The notes below the pieces were generated by a model. It had not been told where the DNA came from. It searched no databases and saw nothing but the letters and a program-made list of their open reading frames with translations. From Anastrepha obliqua (lineage: Eukaryota; Arthropoda; Insecta; Diptera; Tephritidae), in the NCBI RefSeq assembly GCF_027943255.1, contig NC_072897.1:17112044-17176043 (forward strand): DNA of 64,000 bases, written 5' to 3'. Below, one piece after another: positions 10,632-22,581 of the stretch (within the stretch, counting starts at the first letter, position 1; each line of letters begins with the position of its first letter). A program made the position numbers and the translations under genes.

Positions 10632-10860
10632 CAGTTTAAACTAAATGAGAGTTCAGCTGGTGCATTCCAAGGGAGCATTATGGGGGGTATACTTGCTATA
10701 CACATACTCGTACGATCTACCAGCTTCTGAGGAAACAATAAATGGATCGCTTGCGAATGACATCGCCGTACTCGCAATTGAGTCCCACCTCCAAGTGGTC
10801 TTCCAAAAACTCATTGGTTGAAATAGTGGCGCATTAAACCAAACGAGAGGGGTGTGGGCA
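10632..10860 (+). pseudogene. Jockey-clade RT motif B-C fragment, unit 2
   Basis: Reading across one frame change near 10700 gives FKLNESSAGAFQGS (motif B, family pattern AGxPQGS), then DLPASEE, then LANDIAVLA (motif C, family pattern FADDxAVLA), then a helix HLQVVFQKLI and, after another slip, WRIKPNE. These are consecutive parts of a Jockey-clade RT and continue, on the far side of the mariner, the linker-RT0 piece at 9058-9395. Motif C has Asn for the first Asp, and a TGA follows KLIG, so it is dead. A 12-bp duplication (AAGGCGAAGAAC twice) sits at the mariner edge. Confidence 0.7.
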
Positions 10861-11162
10861 GATCGCCTCCACGTGATGCAGCCTGGGTAGCGCTAAATGA
10901 CTTGCGGATTTGGACAAATTCTTTTTATATTACTTTTTCGACTTTTTCTGACCCCTGTGCTGGTAGCCTCGGCATTCTGTCACCTGAATAGGCTGAGGTG
11001 AAACTCAGCAGATATGGCTGATGGGCTAATGACGTGACTGCCCCCGTCCCGTTAAAAGCCTGGCAGGCCTCGGAGTACGTTCCAAATCCGTAGACATTGG
11101 GTTGGCGGTGTAGGTGCGATTGAGACGACTCCCGTCTTTGTGTCCGGTCTGGCTCTGAACGC

Positions 11163-12828
11163 ATGCCCCATAAGGACATGCGTCAACTCTCGCATGGCCT
11201 CCCTGCTACGGCACAGACAACCATGGCACCCTTTAAGGACGACTACACACTACGGGTTTGGATAGCGGCTTCGAGTGGGGACCCAACAACAGCAACAATG
11301 AATAATAATAAAAACAGAAACATAATAACAACAAACAAAACAATAACCCTGCAGAAAGCTTCAGGGGGTAGCGGGAGTTCGGAACCGAACCCCAAAACCA
11401 CCTCTCTTAGGACAGGAGGAGTGAAATTATCTCCTAAAGAACTTACGCCCCGGAGGTAGTCTCTAGTGGGGGTAAGGCGTCGGAATCGACGTGAAGGGCA
11501 GTGACCAAGGGGGACACCGAAGGAAAGTCGGAACCGACTTTTTCCATTAATCCGGGGGTTAAAGGTAGGAACCCACCTTTGATAGGTAGCGGATCACAGA
11601 CGGAACCATCTGCGACTCCTAGAGCAGTGGCGCTGGATGGTGTAGCCAGCACCAGCAAAGGACTTTCCCCTAGCTTTCCGGGGACTTCGGGGGTATCTCT
11701 CCGTTAGGCCTAAACGGCAGCCAGGCCAGAGTAAGCGGTCCTTCTCTGACCTTCGTATGGCTACCAGGATCCTGGAGCGCTACGGTGGCCAGAATGACCC
11801 TCAGTTATCTGAGAAGCATTCCCAGACGCTCAAGTGGGCCAGGAAGGTGATCAGAGGAGGGCAGCGGAAAGGGAGTGTAAGCGAGTGCGCCACAATTGGA
11901 CTCCGGAGTAAAAAGGCAACTCTCCCAGGAGGAGGATTTCTCCCAAGAAAAGAGACCCAAGATTGGTGGTGGCCCGCCAAAATCGTTTAGCGAAGTCGCT
12001 AAACAGGCGGGCTCCATCATTCTCGGGGTGATGGACAGCAGTAGATAAGACGGGGCCATCTCTAGGGACGAGTGGAAGAGGGTAGCGTCCGCCATCTCCG
12101 CAGTATTCATGAAGGTAGTGAGGGAAAACCCTGGACCACCCCCAAGCTGTGAAAGTGCCGGATGGCACTACGGTTCATACAAGAGAATCGTCTGCGCTGA
12201 CGAACGGTCAGCCTCAATGTATAGGGCGGCAGTGGCCTTGGTGGGAGAGGTATGGGAGGGAGCCAAGCTGAAGGTTGTGGACAGAAGGGATCTGCCGGTG
12301 CGTCCGCGAGCACGTGTCTGGCTCCCCTCCGAACCCTCTTCTTCGAAGGAGATGGAAGAAATCCTCCGCTATTGTAACCCCAAACTTCCCACACACAACT
12401 GGAGGGTGGTTAAGGTGGAGAAGACTGAGGGATCCTACCGGCAAGCGCTGATTCTGCTGAATGCAGAGTCACTCAGTCCTCTCAGTGAAGCAAAGGGGTT
12501 CATCAACTATGGCTTTGAGAAGGTAGTCCTTAAGGTCTACCGAACCTACGCCAGAGGAGATGCCTCTGCACATCCGGAAGTGCTGGGAGAAGCAAGGCCC
12601 ACAGTAGAGGAAGCTCCTGTGGACATGGAAGTAGAATCCGTCACGTCGGAGGGTGACAATGCTGATGACACCAGCTTTTTACCGGGGTCCGTCATAAGCA
12701 TCGGGTCATTCTTCGACAGGGCGGAGGAGGAGAGGCTCCTGGCCTCGGAGAGTGAGGACGCTGTCCTTGGGGTGATGGAGAGGACCTTGGACGATGAATA
12801 TTCTTCAGAAAAATCTTCATCACTATAA
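11163..12828 (+). pseudogene. LOA-like ORF1, units 2/3, 5' part present
   Basis: Keeps the N-terminal 98-codon piece (ATG at 11163; MPHKDMRQLSHG, Asn/Thr-rich middle, ending TPRR at 11459). Then come a frame change, the Ser-rich piece (11501-11707), the 11-nt loss, the helical block (11757-11990), a TAA at 12046 and the 239-codon DUF4780-like frame (12109-12828). Upstream, about 10925-11162 looks like the 5' untranslated region of this element, pyrimidine-rich at its left edge. The ATG lies within a 7-bp inverted repeat (11159-11183). Confidence 0.72.
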
Positions 12829-14401
12829 GGCAGCGTCCGCCAACCTACTTATCCATCTTGAGTAAGGTGGAGCTGATATAGTCCTGATCCAGGAGCTGTG
12901 GCTGAGCAGCAACGGCATTTCTGGGCTCAGGACGAAAAGCAACAAACTGGTGGCGTATAGCAGGACAGGTAGACCAAGATCCTGTATACTCATCAGGAGG
13001 GAACTTAACGCATTTATTTTGCCTAATTTCAGCAATGAAGACATTGTGACGGTGAGCCTGGAGGGCCCGGCTGGAAAGCTATGGCTGATGTCCGTCTATA
13101 TGGCACATGACGACGAGGTGGAACCATCTCCGGCGCTGCTAAGGGAAACCCTGGCTGAAGCAAAACGCAGCAATAACAGCTTTTTCTTGGAAGGAAAAAC
13201 CGCCCTGGTGGACAACGGAGCTATCTGAGCTTAGGGCCTCATGCAGACGCCTTTTCCACAGGGCTAAAAGAATTAGGTCTCCCTCGGGATGGGAGCTGTA
13301 TAAAGCAGGGCTAGGAATATACAAGTCCGAAATTGGGCTAAAAGGACTCTTGGAGAAGCTTCTGCGAGAGCGTAGAGGGCTGCCATGAGTCCTCCAGGTT
13401 TAGACGAGTACTCACGAAGAGTTCCGCTCCCTTGGGGTACTTAAGAGACGAATTGGGGCGTTGGGCAATGAGCGGCGAGAAGTCTCGCTTATTTTCCGAT
13501 GAGCCCGGCACCTAGCAGCACCGGCCTGGATAGCATTTCAACTTGCATTACGGACCGAGGCTGGTTGCTGGATAAGCGTCGCCTGGCTTGGGCCATTGAC
13601 TTCTTTAGGACCTTCAAGTCGCCTGGTCCTGACGGCATCATTCCTGCCCAACTCCAGAAATCTGTGGAAGTATCATGCCGTTCGTTGAGCCCCATCTATG
13701 CGAGCTTCGTAGCCAGGGGCTATATACCAAGATCATGAAGGGCCGTAAGAGTTGTCTTTATACCCAAGGCAGGCAAGAGCTCACATGTCTCCCCTAAGGA
13801 CTTCAGGCCAATCAGTCTCTCATCTTTCTTACTGAAAACCCTTGAGAAACTGATTGACCTGCACATATGAAGCGAAATTCCTCGGGTCGGCTGGCGCATA
13901 CTCAACATGCTTATTGCAAGGGTAGATGGGTGGAATCTGCCCTACATACAATCGTGGAAGAGATTGAAGTCTCTTTTTCAGAAGGAGTTTGTGGTAGGCG
14001 CCTTCCTCGACATTGAGAGGGCTTTTAACAACGTCCTCCCGGAGGCAATTACCAGGTCTCTAGGTAAACTAGGGGTCAGAACCGACCTTATAAGATTTAT
14101 CCGCAAAATGCTTAGCGACAGAACTGTCACGGCAGAGTGGGGCGGTATCTCCATCCATCGGCAGGTGAGTAGAGACACTCCGCAAGGTGGGGTTCTCTCA
14201 CCATTCCTCTGGGTTGTTGTTTTAAATGACCTGTTGGAGGAGCTGGTGAAGGGGGGCTGCAGGGTAATTGCCTACGCGGATAACGTGGCACTAATTGTTA
14301 GAGGAAAATTTTTGGACACTCTGTACAACTTGATGCAGGGATATCTGAATGCAGTTGTTAGATGGGCAACAGATTGTGGCCTGTCGGTATGTAATTTTTA
14401 A
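12794..14401 (+). pseudogene. LOA-like ORF2, unit 3
   Basis: Carries the shared TAA at codon 24 (12863) and YADN in motif C. The RT core open frame runs 13907-14401 with motifs A, B and C in one frame. Nothing private was noticed apart from the common breaks. Confidence 0.85.
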
Positions 14402-14991
14402 CGATGTACTTAGGAAAAAATGCTTAGAAATTGTAGAAAAATTACTGACTAAACATTTCTCATAAAATTTTAAAATGTTTTAGTTTTGTTTTAATATGTA
14501 GCTTACATTTATTTGTGTACGGATAATTTTTCTGGCAAGGGTACATATTTTTTATTTGACTTCATAATGCGTACCACAGCATTTAGCATTTAAGAAAATC
14601 GCATCACCACTGTGGTCTTCCTTGAACACTACATATTTTCAACAAAAAACATCCGATCATTTATATTAAAAAATAGCATTTTTTTTTAAATATGAAAATA
14701 ACACCTCTTATTAAAAACCCCTATATTATCTTATTTGAATGCTAGTATGTAGGTAAATATAAGTCAAAAATGTATAGATTTTGTAAGATAATAAAGAATT
14801 TTAAACAAACAAACAAAATAAAGTTAATGTTTTTAATATTAAGAACGGGGCTCAGCCGAAATATTTGAGTGATAATTGTAGATAGTGTAACGACACACAC
14901 ACTTATTTAACAAGAGATAGGGAGAATTTTAAACTTCCTTTTTGTTAAACGGAAAATTTTAAACAAGACCTGATTTACATAGGATTAAAAA

Positions 14992-15132
14992 CTTAGAATT
15001 AATGATACAACGCTAGTGACCAATAATTTGCAGGATCTCCAAAAAATTGTAAGCAAAGTGGAAAAATGCAGCAAATCCTTCGGGCTAAATATTGTTATCA
15101 AAACACGAATGCGCCTTGACACCAGATGGTGA
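14992..15132 (+). pseudogene. RT motif C-D fragment, unit 3
   Basis: Same frame, INDTTLV to TRW then TGA; no private change noticed. Confidence 0.6.
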
Positions 15133-15620
15133 GCACATATAGGAAAACCAAAAACTTTTTAAAAGGCGACTGAAAAAAACAAAACACAAAAAAAATGCAA
15201 TTTCGCTCAATAAAATAAAGATGAGAAGGTTTATGCTGAAAATTATTTGGTTAGGGTTGCCGAAGGACATTTTTAAGCTAAAACAAAACTTAAACAATAA
15301 ACCTGAGAAGCAAAAAAAAATCCGATTGGCCACTTCCCCCCTGATGGGGCTGGTATACACCAAAAACAACAACAGTTGCAGGACCAATCATAAGAAAACA
15401 CTCCAAAAAACACGCATTTGTGGCAAAATTTGCAACAAGTATTAGAACAAACAAATGTTACAACAAATTGCACAACAGAAGCAACAACAGTCGAGCCCAA
15501 TACCTCTGCCAAATACATGGAGCACCCAATGCCTTACTTTCACGTCTAACTCAATCCCAAACTCCCATATAGCCCGAAATAACACAAAGCCAAGCATACC
15601 GAAGCAGATTCAGTAGCTAA

Positions 15621-15958
15621 AGCAAACTGCTGTCTGCCACTGACTCCTGTATATGGAAAGCAACCAAAAATGTAAAAAGGTTAATACTAGCACAATCAGT
15701 TATTAAAACAGATCTCGATAAGACAAACACATGTGCTCGACACTTAACCCGAGTGTTCTGCCGCCACGAAGTCGAACCCTCGCCAAGCTATGCTCAATAA
15801 GTAAAAAGATATCTTAAAACACACGCACCAGATGGACCCACCCATATAAAAATTCTCGAAAAATAAATTAAAGAAGTGATAAAAAAACTTAAAAAAAGAA
15901 GGCCCCAGCATATGACCTCATAACAGGAGAAGTACTGAAACTGCAGGACTCACTTTCC
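15621..15958 (+). pseudogene. Jockey-clade linker-RT0 fragment, unit 3
   Basis: As unit 2, with the common KTHAPD state. Partner motif B-C piece at 17196-17426. Confidence 0.68.
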
Positions 15959-15988
15959 TCACGTAAATATATATATATATCTATTATA

Positions 15989-17167
15989 ATGGGTTATTTT
16001 TTAGCTATTATCTTTTTAAACAGTTGGTTTAAACAGCTGACGCCCATTTCGTGTTTTGTTTCACTGTCTCACATCATCAGTTTGGTCTATAATTTAACCA
16101 TGAATCGTCTTACAAACGAACCACGCTTGCAAATCATTGAATTTTATTATAAAAATGCATGTTCTGTTAAGAAAGTTTATCGCGCGCTTCTTCCATTTTA
16201 TGGTCAGTTTAATCGACCCGTTGAAGTGTCTATTCGGGTTATTATGACTTAATTTAGAACCCAATTTACATTATTGGACATCAAACCACCAACACGCTTA
16301 CGTAGAGTGCGAACTGAAGAAAATATCGCAGCTGTATCGGCCAGTGTTAATGATGACCATCAATTATCGATTCGTCGCCGTTCGCAGCAATTGGGCCTCT
16401 GTTACTCAACAACGTGGGAAGATTTGCAAAAGGATTTAGGTGTGAAGCCTTTCACAGCTGGTGCAAGAATTGAAGCCGAACGACCTACCGAAACGCAGAA
16501 TTTTTGCTGAATGGGCTCTTGGAAAGTTGGCCGAAGATCCACTTTTTTATCGAAAGCTTGTGTTCAGCGACGAAGCTCATTTTTGGATCAACGGGTACGT
16601 AAATAAGCAGAATTGTCGATTTTGGAGTGAAGATCAGCCAGAAGAATTGCAAGAGCTACCAATGTATTCAGAATAGGTCACAGTTTGGTGCGATGGAGGT
16701 ATCATTGGATGTACGTTCTTCAAAGATGCTGCAAATCGTAACGTAACTGTGAATGGTGAGCGATACCGTGAAATGATATCCAACTTTTTTTTGCCCAAAA
16801 TGCAAGAGCTTGACTTGCATGACATGTGGTTTCAGCAAGACGGTGCCACATGCCACACAGCACGCGTAACAATGGACTTGTTAAGAAGCGAGTTCGGTGA
16901 ACACTTTATTTCACGTTCGGAACCTGTCAATTGGCCACCCAGATCGTGCGATATAACGCCTTTAGATTATTTTTTGTGGGACTATGTTAAAGCTCATGTC
17001 TATTCAGACAAGCCTGCTTCAATTAACGCATTGGAAGACAACATTAAAGCATTTACATATATGTGAGATACCGGATGAAATATTGGAAAGAGTATGCCAA
17101 AATTGGACTAAGCGGATGGACCATTCGAAGCGCAATCGCGGTCAACATTTGCATGAAATAATCTTTT
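15989..17167 (+). pseudogene. Mariner (DD41D type) transposase, unit 3, A/B mosaic
   Basis: ATG at 16100. The left part carries class A states (WEDLQKDLGVKPF, LFYRKLVFSDEAHFW, NKQNCRFW); the right part from 16733 carries class B states (GCAAAT, FLPKMQ, PRSCDITPLD). The switch lies between about 16613 and 16733. Stops at 16250 (TAA) and 16674 (TAG) remain. Confidence 0.9.
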
Positions 17168-17195
17168 CAAACAAGGCGAAGAACAAGGCGAAGAA

Positions 17196-17426
17196 CAGTT
17201 TAAACTAAATGAAAGTTCAGCTGGTGCATTCCAAGGGAGCATTATGGGGGGTATACTTGCTATACACATACTCGTACGATCTACCAGCTTCTGAGGAAAC
17301 AATAAATGGATCGCTTGCGAATGACATCACCGTACTCGCAATTGAGTCCCACCTCCAAGTGGTCTTCCAAAAACTCATTGGTTGAAATAGTGGCGCATTA
17401 AACCAAACGAGAGGGGTGTGGGGCAG
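17196..17426 (+). pseudogene. Jockey-clade RT motif B-C fragment, unit 3
   Basis: As unit 2, but LNESS is LNESS with a changed codon (AAATGAAAG gives NES/NER variants) and ANDIT replaces ANDIA near 17329. The 12-bp duplication is present. Confidence 0.68.
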
Positions 17427-17727
17427 ATCGCCTCCACGTGATGCAGCCTGGGTAGCGCTAAATGACTTGCGGATTTGGACAAATTCTTTTTATATTACTT
17501 TTTCGACTTTTTCTGACCCCTGTGCTGGTAGCCTCGGCATTCTGTCACCTGAATAGGCTGAGGTGAAACTCAGCAGATATGGCTGATGGGCTAATGACGT
17601 GACTGCCCCCGTCCCGTTAAAAGCCTGGCAGGCCTCGGAGTACGTTCCAAATCCGTAGACATTGGGTTGGCGGTGTAGGTGCGATTGAGACGACTCCCGT
17701 CTTTGTGTCCGGTCTGGCTCTGAACGC

Positions 17728-19393
17728 ATGCCCCATAAGGACATGCGTCAACTCTCGCATGGCCTCCCTGCTACGGCACAGACAACCATGGCACCCTTTA
17801 AGGACGACTACACACTACGGGTTTGGATAGCGGCTTCGAGTGGGGACCCAACAACAGCAACAATGAATAATAATAAAAACAGAAACATAATAACAACAAA
17901 CAAAACAATAACCCTGCAGAAAGCTTCAGGGGGTAGCGGGAGTTCGGAACCGAACCCCAAAACCACCTCTCTTAGGACAGGAGGAGTGAAATTATCTCCT
18001 AAAAAACTTACGCCCCGGAGGTAGTCTCTAGTGGGGGTAAGGCGTCGGAATCGACGTGAAGGGCAGTGACCAAGGGGGACACCGAAGGAAAGTCGGAACC
18101 GACTTTTTCCATTAATGGGGGGGTTAAAGGTAGGAACCCACCTTTGATAGGTAGCGGATCACAGACGGAACCATCTGCGACTCCTAGAGCAGTGGCGCTG
18201 GATGGTGTAGCCAGCACCAGCAAAGGACTTTCCCCTAGCTTTCCGGGGACTTCGGGGGTATCTCTCCGTTAGGCCTAAACGGCAGCCAGGCCAGAGTAAG
18301 CGGTCCTTCTCTGACCTTCGTATGGCTACCAGGATCCTGGAGCGCTACGGTGGCCAGAATGACCCTCAGTTATCTGAGAAGCATTCCCAGACGCTCAAGT
18401 GGGCCAGGAAGGTGATCAGAGGAGGGCAGCGGAAAGGGAGTGTAAGCGAGTGCGCCACAATTGGACTCGGGAGTAAAAAGGCAACTCTCCTAGGAGGAGG
18501 ATTTCTCCCAAGAAAAGAGACCCAAGATTGGTGGTGGCCCGCCAAAATCGTTTAGCGAAGTCGCTAAACAGGCGGGCTCCATCATTCTCGGGGTGATGGA
18601 CAGCAGTAGATAAGACGGGGCCATCTCTAGGGACGAGTGGAAGAGGGTAGCGTCCGCCATCTCCGCAGTATTCATGAAGGTAGTGAGGGAAAACCCTGGA
18701 CCACCCCCAAGCTGTGAAAGTGCCGGATGGCACTACGGTTCATACAAGAGAATCGTCTGCGCTGACGAACGGTCAGCCTCAATGTATAGGGCGGCAGTGG
18801 CCTTGGTGGGAGAGGTATGGGAGGGAGCCAAGCTGAAGGTTGTGGACAGAAGGGATCTGCCGGTGCGTCCGCGAGCACGTGTCTGGCTCCCCTCCGAACC
18901 CTCTTCTTCGAAGGAGATGGAAGAAATCCTCCGCTATTGTAACCCCAAACTTCCCACACATAACTGGAGGGTGGTTAAGGTGGAGAAGACTGAGGGATCC
19001 TACCGGCAAGCGCTGATTCTGCTGAATGCAGAGTCACTCAGTCCTCTCAGTGAAGCAAAGGGGTTCATCAACTATGGCTTTGAGAAGGTAGTCCTTAAGG
19101 TCTACCGAACCTACGCCAGAGGAGATGCCTCTGCACATCCGGAAGTGCTGGGAGAAGCAAGGCCCACAGTAGAGGAAGCTCCTGTGGACATGGAAGTAGA
19201 ATCCGTCACGTCGGAGGGTGACAATGCTGATGACACCAGCTTTTTACCGGGGTCCGTCATAAGCATCGGGTCATTCTTCGACAGGGCGGAGGAGGAGAGG
19301 CTCCTGGCCTCGGAGAGTGAGGACGCTGTCCTTGGGGTGATGGAGAGGACCTTGGACGATGAATATTCTTCAGAAAAATCTTCATCACTATAA
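17728..19393 (+). pseudogene. LOA-like ORF1, units 3/4
   Basis: As the 11163 copy. Private CC-to-GG change near 18117 gives INGGVK for INPGVK. Main frame 18674-19393 open. Confidence 0.72.
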
Positions 19394-20968
19394 GGCAGCG
19401 TCCGCCAACCTACTTATCCATCTTGAGTAAGGTGGAGCTGATATAGTCCTGATCCAGGAGCTGTGGCTGAGCAGCAACGGCATTTCTGGGCTCAGGACGA
19501 AAAGCAACAAACTGGTGGCGTATAGCAGGACAGGTAGACCAAGATCCTGTATACTCATCAGGAGGGAACTTAACGCATTTATTTTGCCTAATTTCAGCAA
19601 TGAAGACATTGTGACGGTGAGCCTGGAGGGCCCGGCTGGAAAGCTATGGCTGATGTCCGTCTATATGGCACATGACGACGAGGTGGAACCATCTCCGGCG
19701 CTGCTAAGGGAAACCCTGGCTGAAGCAAAACGCAGCAATAACAGCTTTTTCTTGGAAGGAAAAACCGCCCTGGTGGACAACGGAGCTATCTGAGCTTAGG
19801 GCCTCATGCAGACGCCTTTTCCACAGGGCTAAAAGAATTAGGTCTCCCTCGGGATGGGAACTGTATAAAGCAGGGCTAGGAATATACAAGTCCGAAATTG
19901 GGCTAAAAGGACTCTTGGAGAAGCTTCTGCGAGAGCGTAGAGGGCTGCCATGAGTCCTCCAGGTTTAGACGAGTACTCACGAAGAGTTCCGCTCCCTTGG
20001 GGTACTTAAGAGACGAATTGGGGCGTTGGGCAATGAGCGGCGAGAAGTCACTGAAGTTACTTCTTGACGCTTATTTTCCGATGAGCCCGGCACCTAGCAG
20101 CACAGGCCTGGATAGCATTTCAACTTGCATTGCGGACCGAGGCTGGTTGCTGGATAAGCGTCGCCTGGCTTGGGCCATTGACTTCTTTAGGACCTTCAAG
20201 TCGCCTGGTCCTGACGGCATCATTCCTGCCCAACTCCAGAAATCTGTGGAAGTATCATGCCGTTGGTTGAGCCCCATCTATGCGAGCTTCGTAGCCAGGG
20301 GCTATATATCAAGATCATGAAGGGCCGTAAGAGTTGTCTTTATACCCAAGGCAGGCAAGAGCTCACATGTCTCCCCTAAGGACTTCAGGCCAATCAGTCT
20401 CTCATCTTTCTTACTGAAAACCCTTGAGAAACTGATTGACCTGCACATATGAAGCGAAATTCCTCGGGTCGGCTGGCGCATACTCAACATGCTTATTGCA
20501 AGGGTAGATGGGTGGAATCTGCCCTATATACAATCGTTTAAGAGATTGAAGTCTCTTTTTCAGAAGGAGTTTGTGGTAGGCGCCTTCCTCGACATTGAGA
20601 GGGCTTTTAACAACGTCCTCCCGGAGGCAATTACCAGGTCTCTAGGTAAACTAGGGGTCAGAACCGACCTTATAAGATTTATCCGCAAAATGCTTAGCGA
20701 CAGAACTGTCACGGCAAAGTGGGGCGGTATCTCCATCCATCGGCAGGTGAGTAGAGACACTCCGCAAGGTGGGGTTCTCTCACCATTCCTCTGGGTTGTT
20801 GTTTTAAATGACCTGTTGGAGGAGCTGGTGAAGGGGGGCTGCAGGGTAATTGCCTACGCGGATGACGTGGCACTAATTGTTAGAGGAAAATTTTTGGACA
20901 CTCTGTACAACTTGATGCAGGGATATCTGAATGCAGTTGTTAGATGGGCAACGGATTGTGGCCTGTAG
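19359..20968 (+). pseudogene. LOA-like ORF2, unit 4
   Basis: Has the TAA at codon 24 (19428) but a normal YADD motif C. An extra 18 bp (about 20050-20067) keeps the linker and RT finger in one 107-codon frame (19997-20320), which looks ancestral. A private TAG at 20966 ends the RT five codons early. In the HTQHAY frame a GTT-TAA replaces GTG-GAA near 20538. Confidence 0.85.
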
Positions 20969-21570
20969 GTATGTAATTTTTAACGATGTACTTAGGAAAA
21001 AATGTTTAGAAATTGTAGAAAAATTACTGACTAAACATTTCTCATAAAATTTTAAAATGTTTTAGTTTTTTTTTAATATGTAGCTTGCATTTATTTGTGT
21101 ACGGATAATTTTTCTGGCAAGGGTACATATTTTTTATTTGACTTCATAATGCGTACCACAGCATTTAGCATTTAAGAAAATCGCATCACCACTGTGGTCT
21201 TCTTTGAACGCTACATATTTTCAACAAAAAACATCCGATCATTTATATTAAAAAATAGCATTTTTTTTAAATATGAAAATAACACCTCTTATTAAAAACC
21301 CCTATATTATCTTATTTGAATGCTAGTATGTAGGTAAATATAAGTCAAAAATGTATAGATTTTGTAAGATAATAAAGAATTGTAAACAAACAAACAAAAT
21401 AAAGTTAATGTTTTTAATATTAAGAACGGGGCTCAGCCGAAATATTTGAGTGATAATTGTAGATAGTGTAACGACACACACTTATTTAACAAGAGATAGG
21501 GAGAATTTTAAACTTCCTTTTTGTTAAACGGAAAATTTTAAACAAGACCTGATTTACATAGGATTAAAAA

Positions 21571-21711
21571 CTTAGAATTAATGATACAACGCTAGTGACC
21601 AATAATTTGCAGGATCTCCAAAAAATTGTAAGCAAAGTGGAAAAATGCAGCAAATCCTTCGGGCTAAATATTGTTATCAAAACACGAATGCGCCTTGACA
21701 CCAGATGGTGA
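21571..21711 (+). pseudogene. RT motif C-D fragment, unit 4
   Basis: Same frame as the other copies, followed by GAGCACAAAT where most units have GAGCACATAT. Confidence 0.6.
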
Positions 21712-22197
21712 GCACAAATAGGAAAACCAAAAACTTTTTAAAAGGCGACTGAAAAAACAAAACACAAAAAAAATGCAATTTCGCTCAATAAAAAAAGATG
21801 AGAAGGTTTATGCTGAAAATTATTTGGTTAGGGTTGCCGAAGGACATTTTTAAGCTAAAACAAAACTTAAACAATAAACCTGAAAAGCAAAAAAAAATCC
21901 GATTGGCCACTTCCCCCCTGATGGGGCTGGTATATACCAAAAACAACAACAGTTGCAGGACCAATCATAAGAAAACATTCCAAAAAACACGCATTTGCGG
22001 CAAAATTTGCATCAAGTATTAGTACAAACAAATGTTACAACAAATTGCACAACAGAAGCAACAACAGTCGAGCCCAATACCTCTGCCAAATACATGGAGC
22101 ACCCAATGCCTTACTTTCACGTCTAACTCAATCTCAAACTCCCATATAGCCCGAAATAACACAAAGCCAAGCATACCGAAGCAGATTCAGTAGCTAA

Positions 22198-22551
22198 AGC
22201 AATAACTGCAATTGCAAACTGCTGTCTGCCACTGACTCCTGTCTATGGAAAGCAACCAAAAATGTAAAAAGGTTAACACTAGCACAATCAGTTATTAAAA
22301 CAGATCTCGATAAGACAAACACATGTGCTCGACACTTAACCCGAGTGTTCTGCCGCCACGAAGTCGAACCCTCGCCAAGCTATGCTCAATAAGTAAAAAG
22401 ATATCCTAAAACACACGCACCAGATGGACCCACCCATATAAAAATTCTCGAAAAATAAATTAAAGAAGTGATAAAAAAAACTTTAAAAAAGAATGCCCCA
22501 GCATATGACCTCATAACAGGAGAAGTACTGAAACTGCAGGACTCACTTTCC
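22198..22551 (+). pseudogene. Jockey-clade linker-RT0 fragment, unit 4
   Basis: Retains 15 bp (five codons, frame kept) before LLSATDS and reads CLWKATK, closer to the family pattern than CIWKATK. Here the last block reads KKTLKKNAPAYDL because of a KNA-for-KKA change. Partner piece at 23788-24018. Confidence 0.68.
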
Positions 22552-22581
22552 TCACGTAAATATATATATATATCTATTATA

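Larger units (their letters stand above)
6036..12596 (+). repeat. Unit 2 (class B, 6561 bp)
   Basis: Class B unit: no SINE and no 860-bp deletion, so the Jockey motif B-C piece and the LOA 5' region (about 10925-11162) are present. RT motif C is YADN. Gaps 7840-8428 and 8570-9057 hold the same unassigned AT-rich DNA as in unit 1. The LOA 5' region contains a short inverted repeat (ACGCATG at 11159-11165, CATGCGT at 11177-11183). Confidence 0.95.
12597..19161 (+). repeat. Unit 3 (class B by length, mosaic; 6565 bp)
   Basis: Lacks SINE and 860-bp deletion like class B, but the left part of its mariner carries class A variants. RT motif C is YADN. AT-rich gaps at 14402-14991 and 15133-15620 hold nothing recognised. 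ORF1 segment has GG instead of CC at 18117-18118. Confidence 0.95.
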
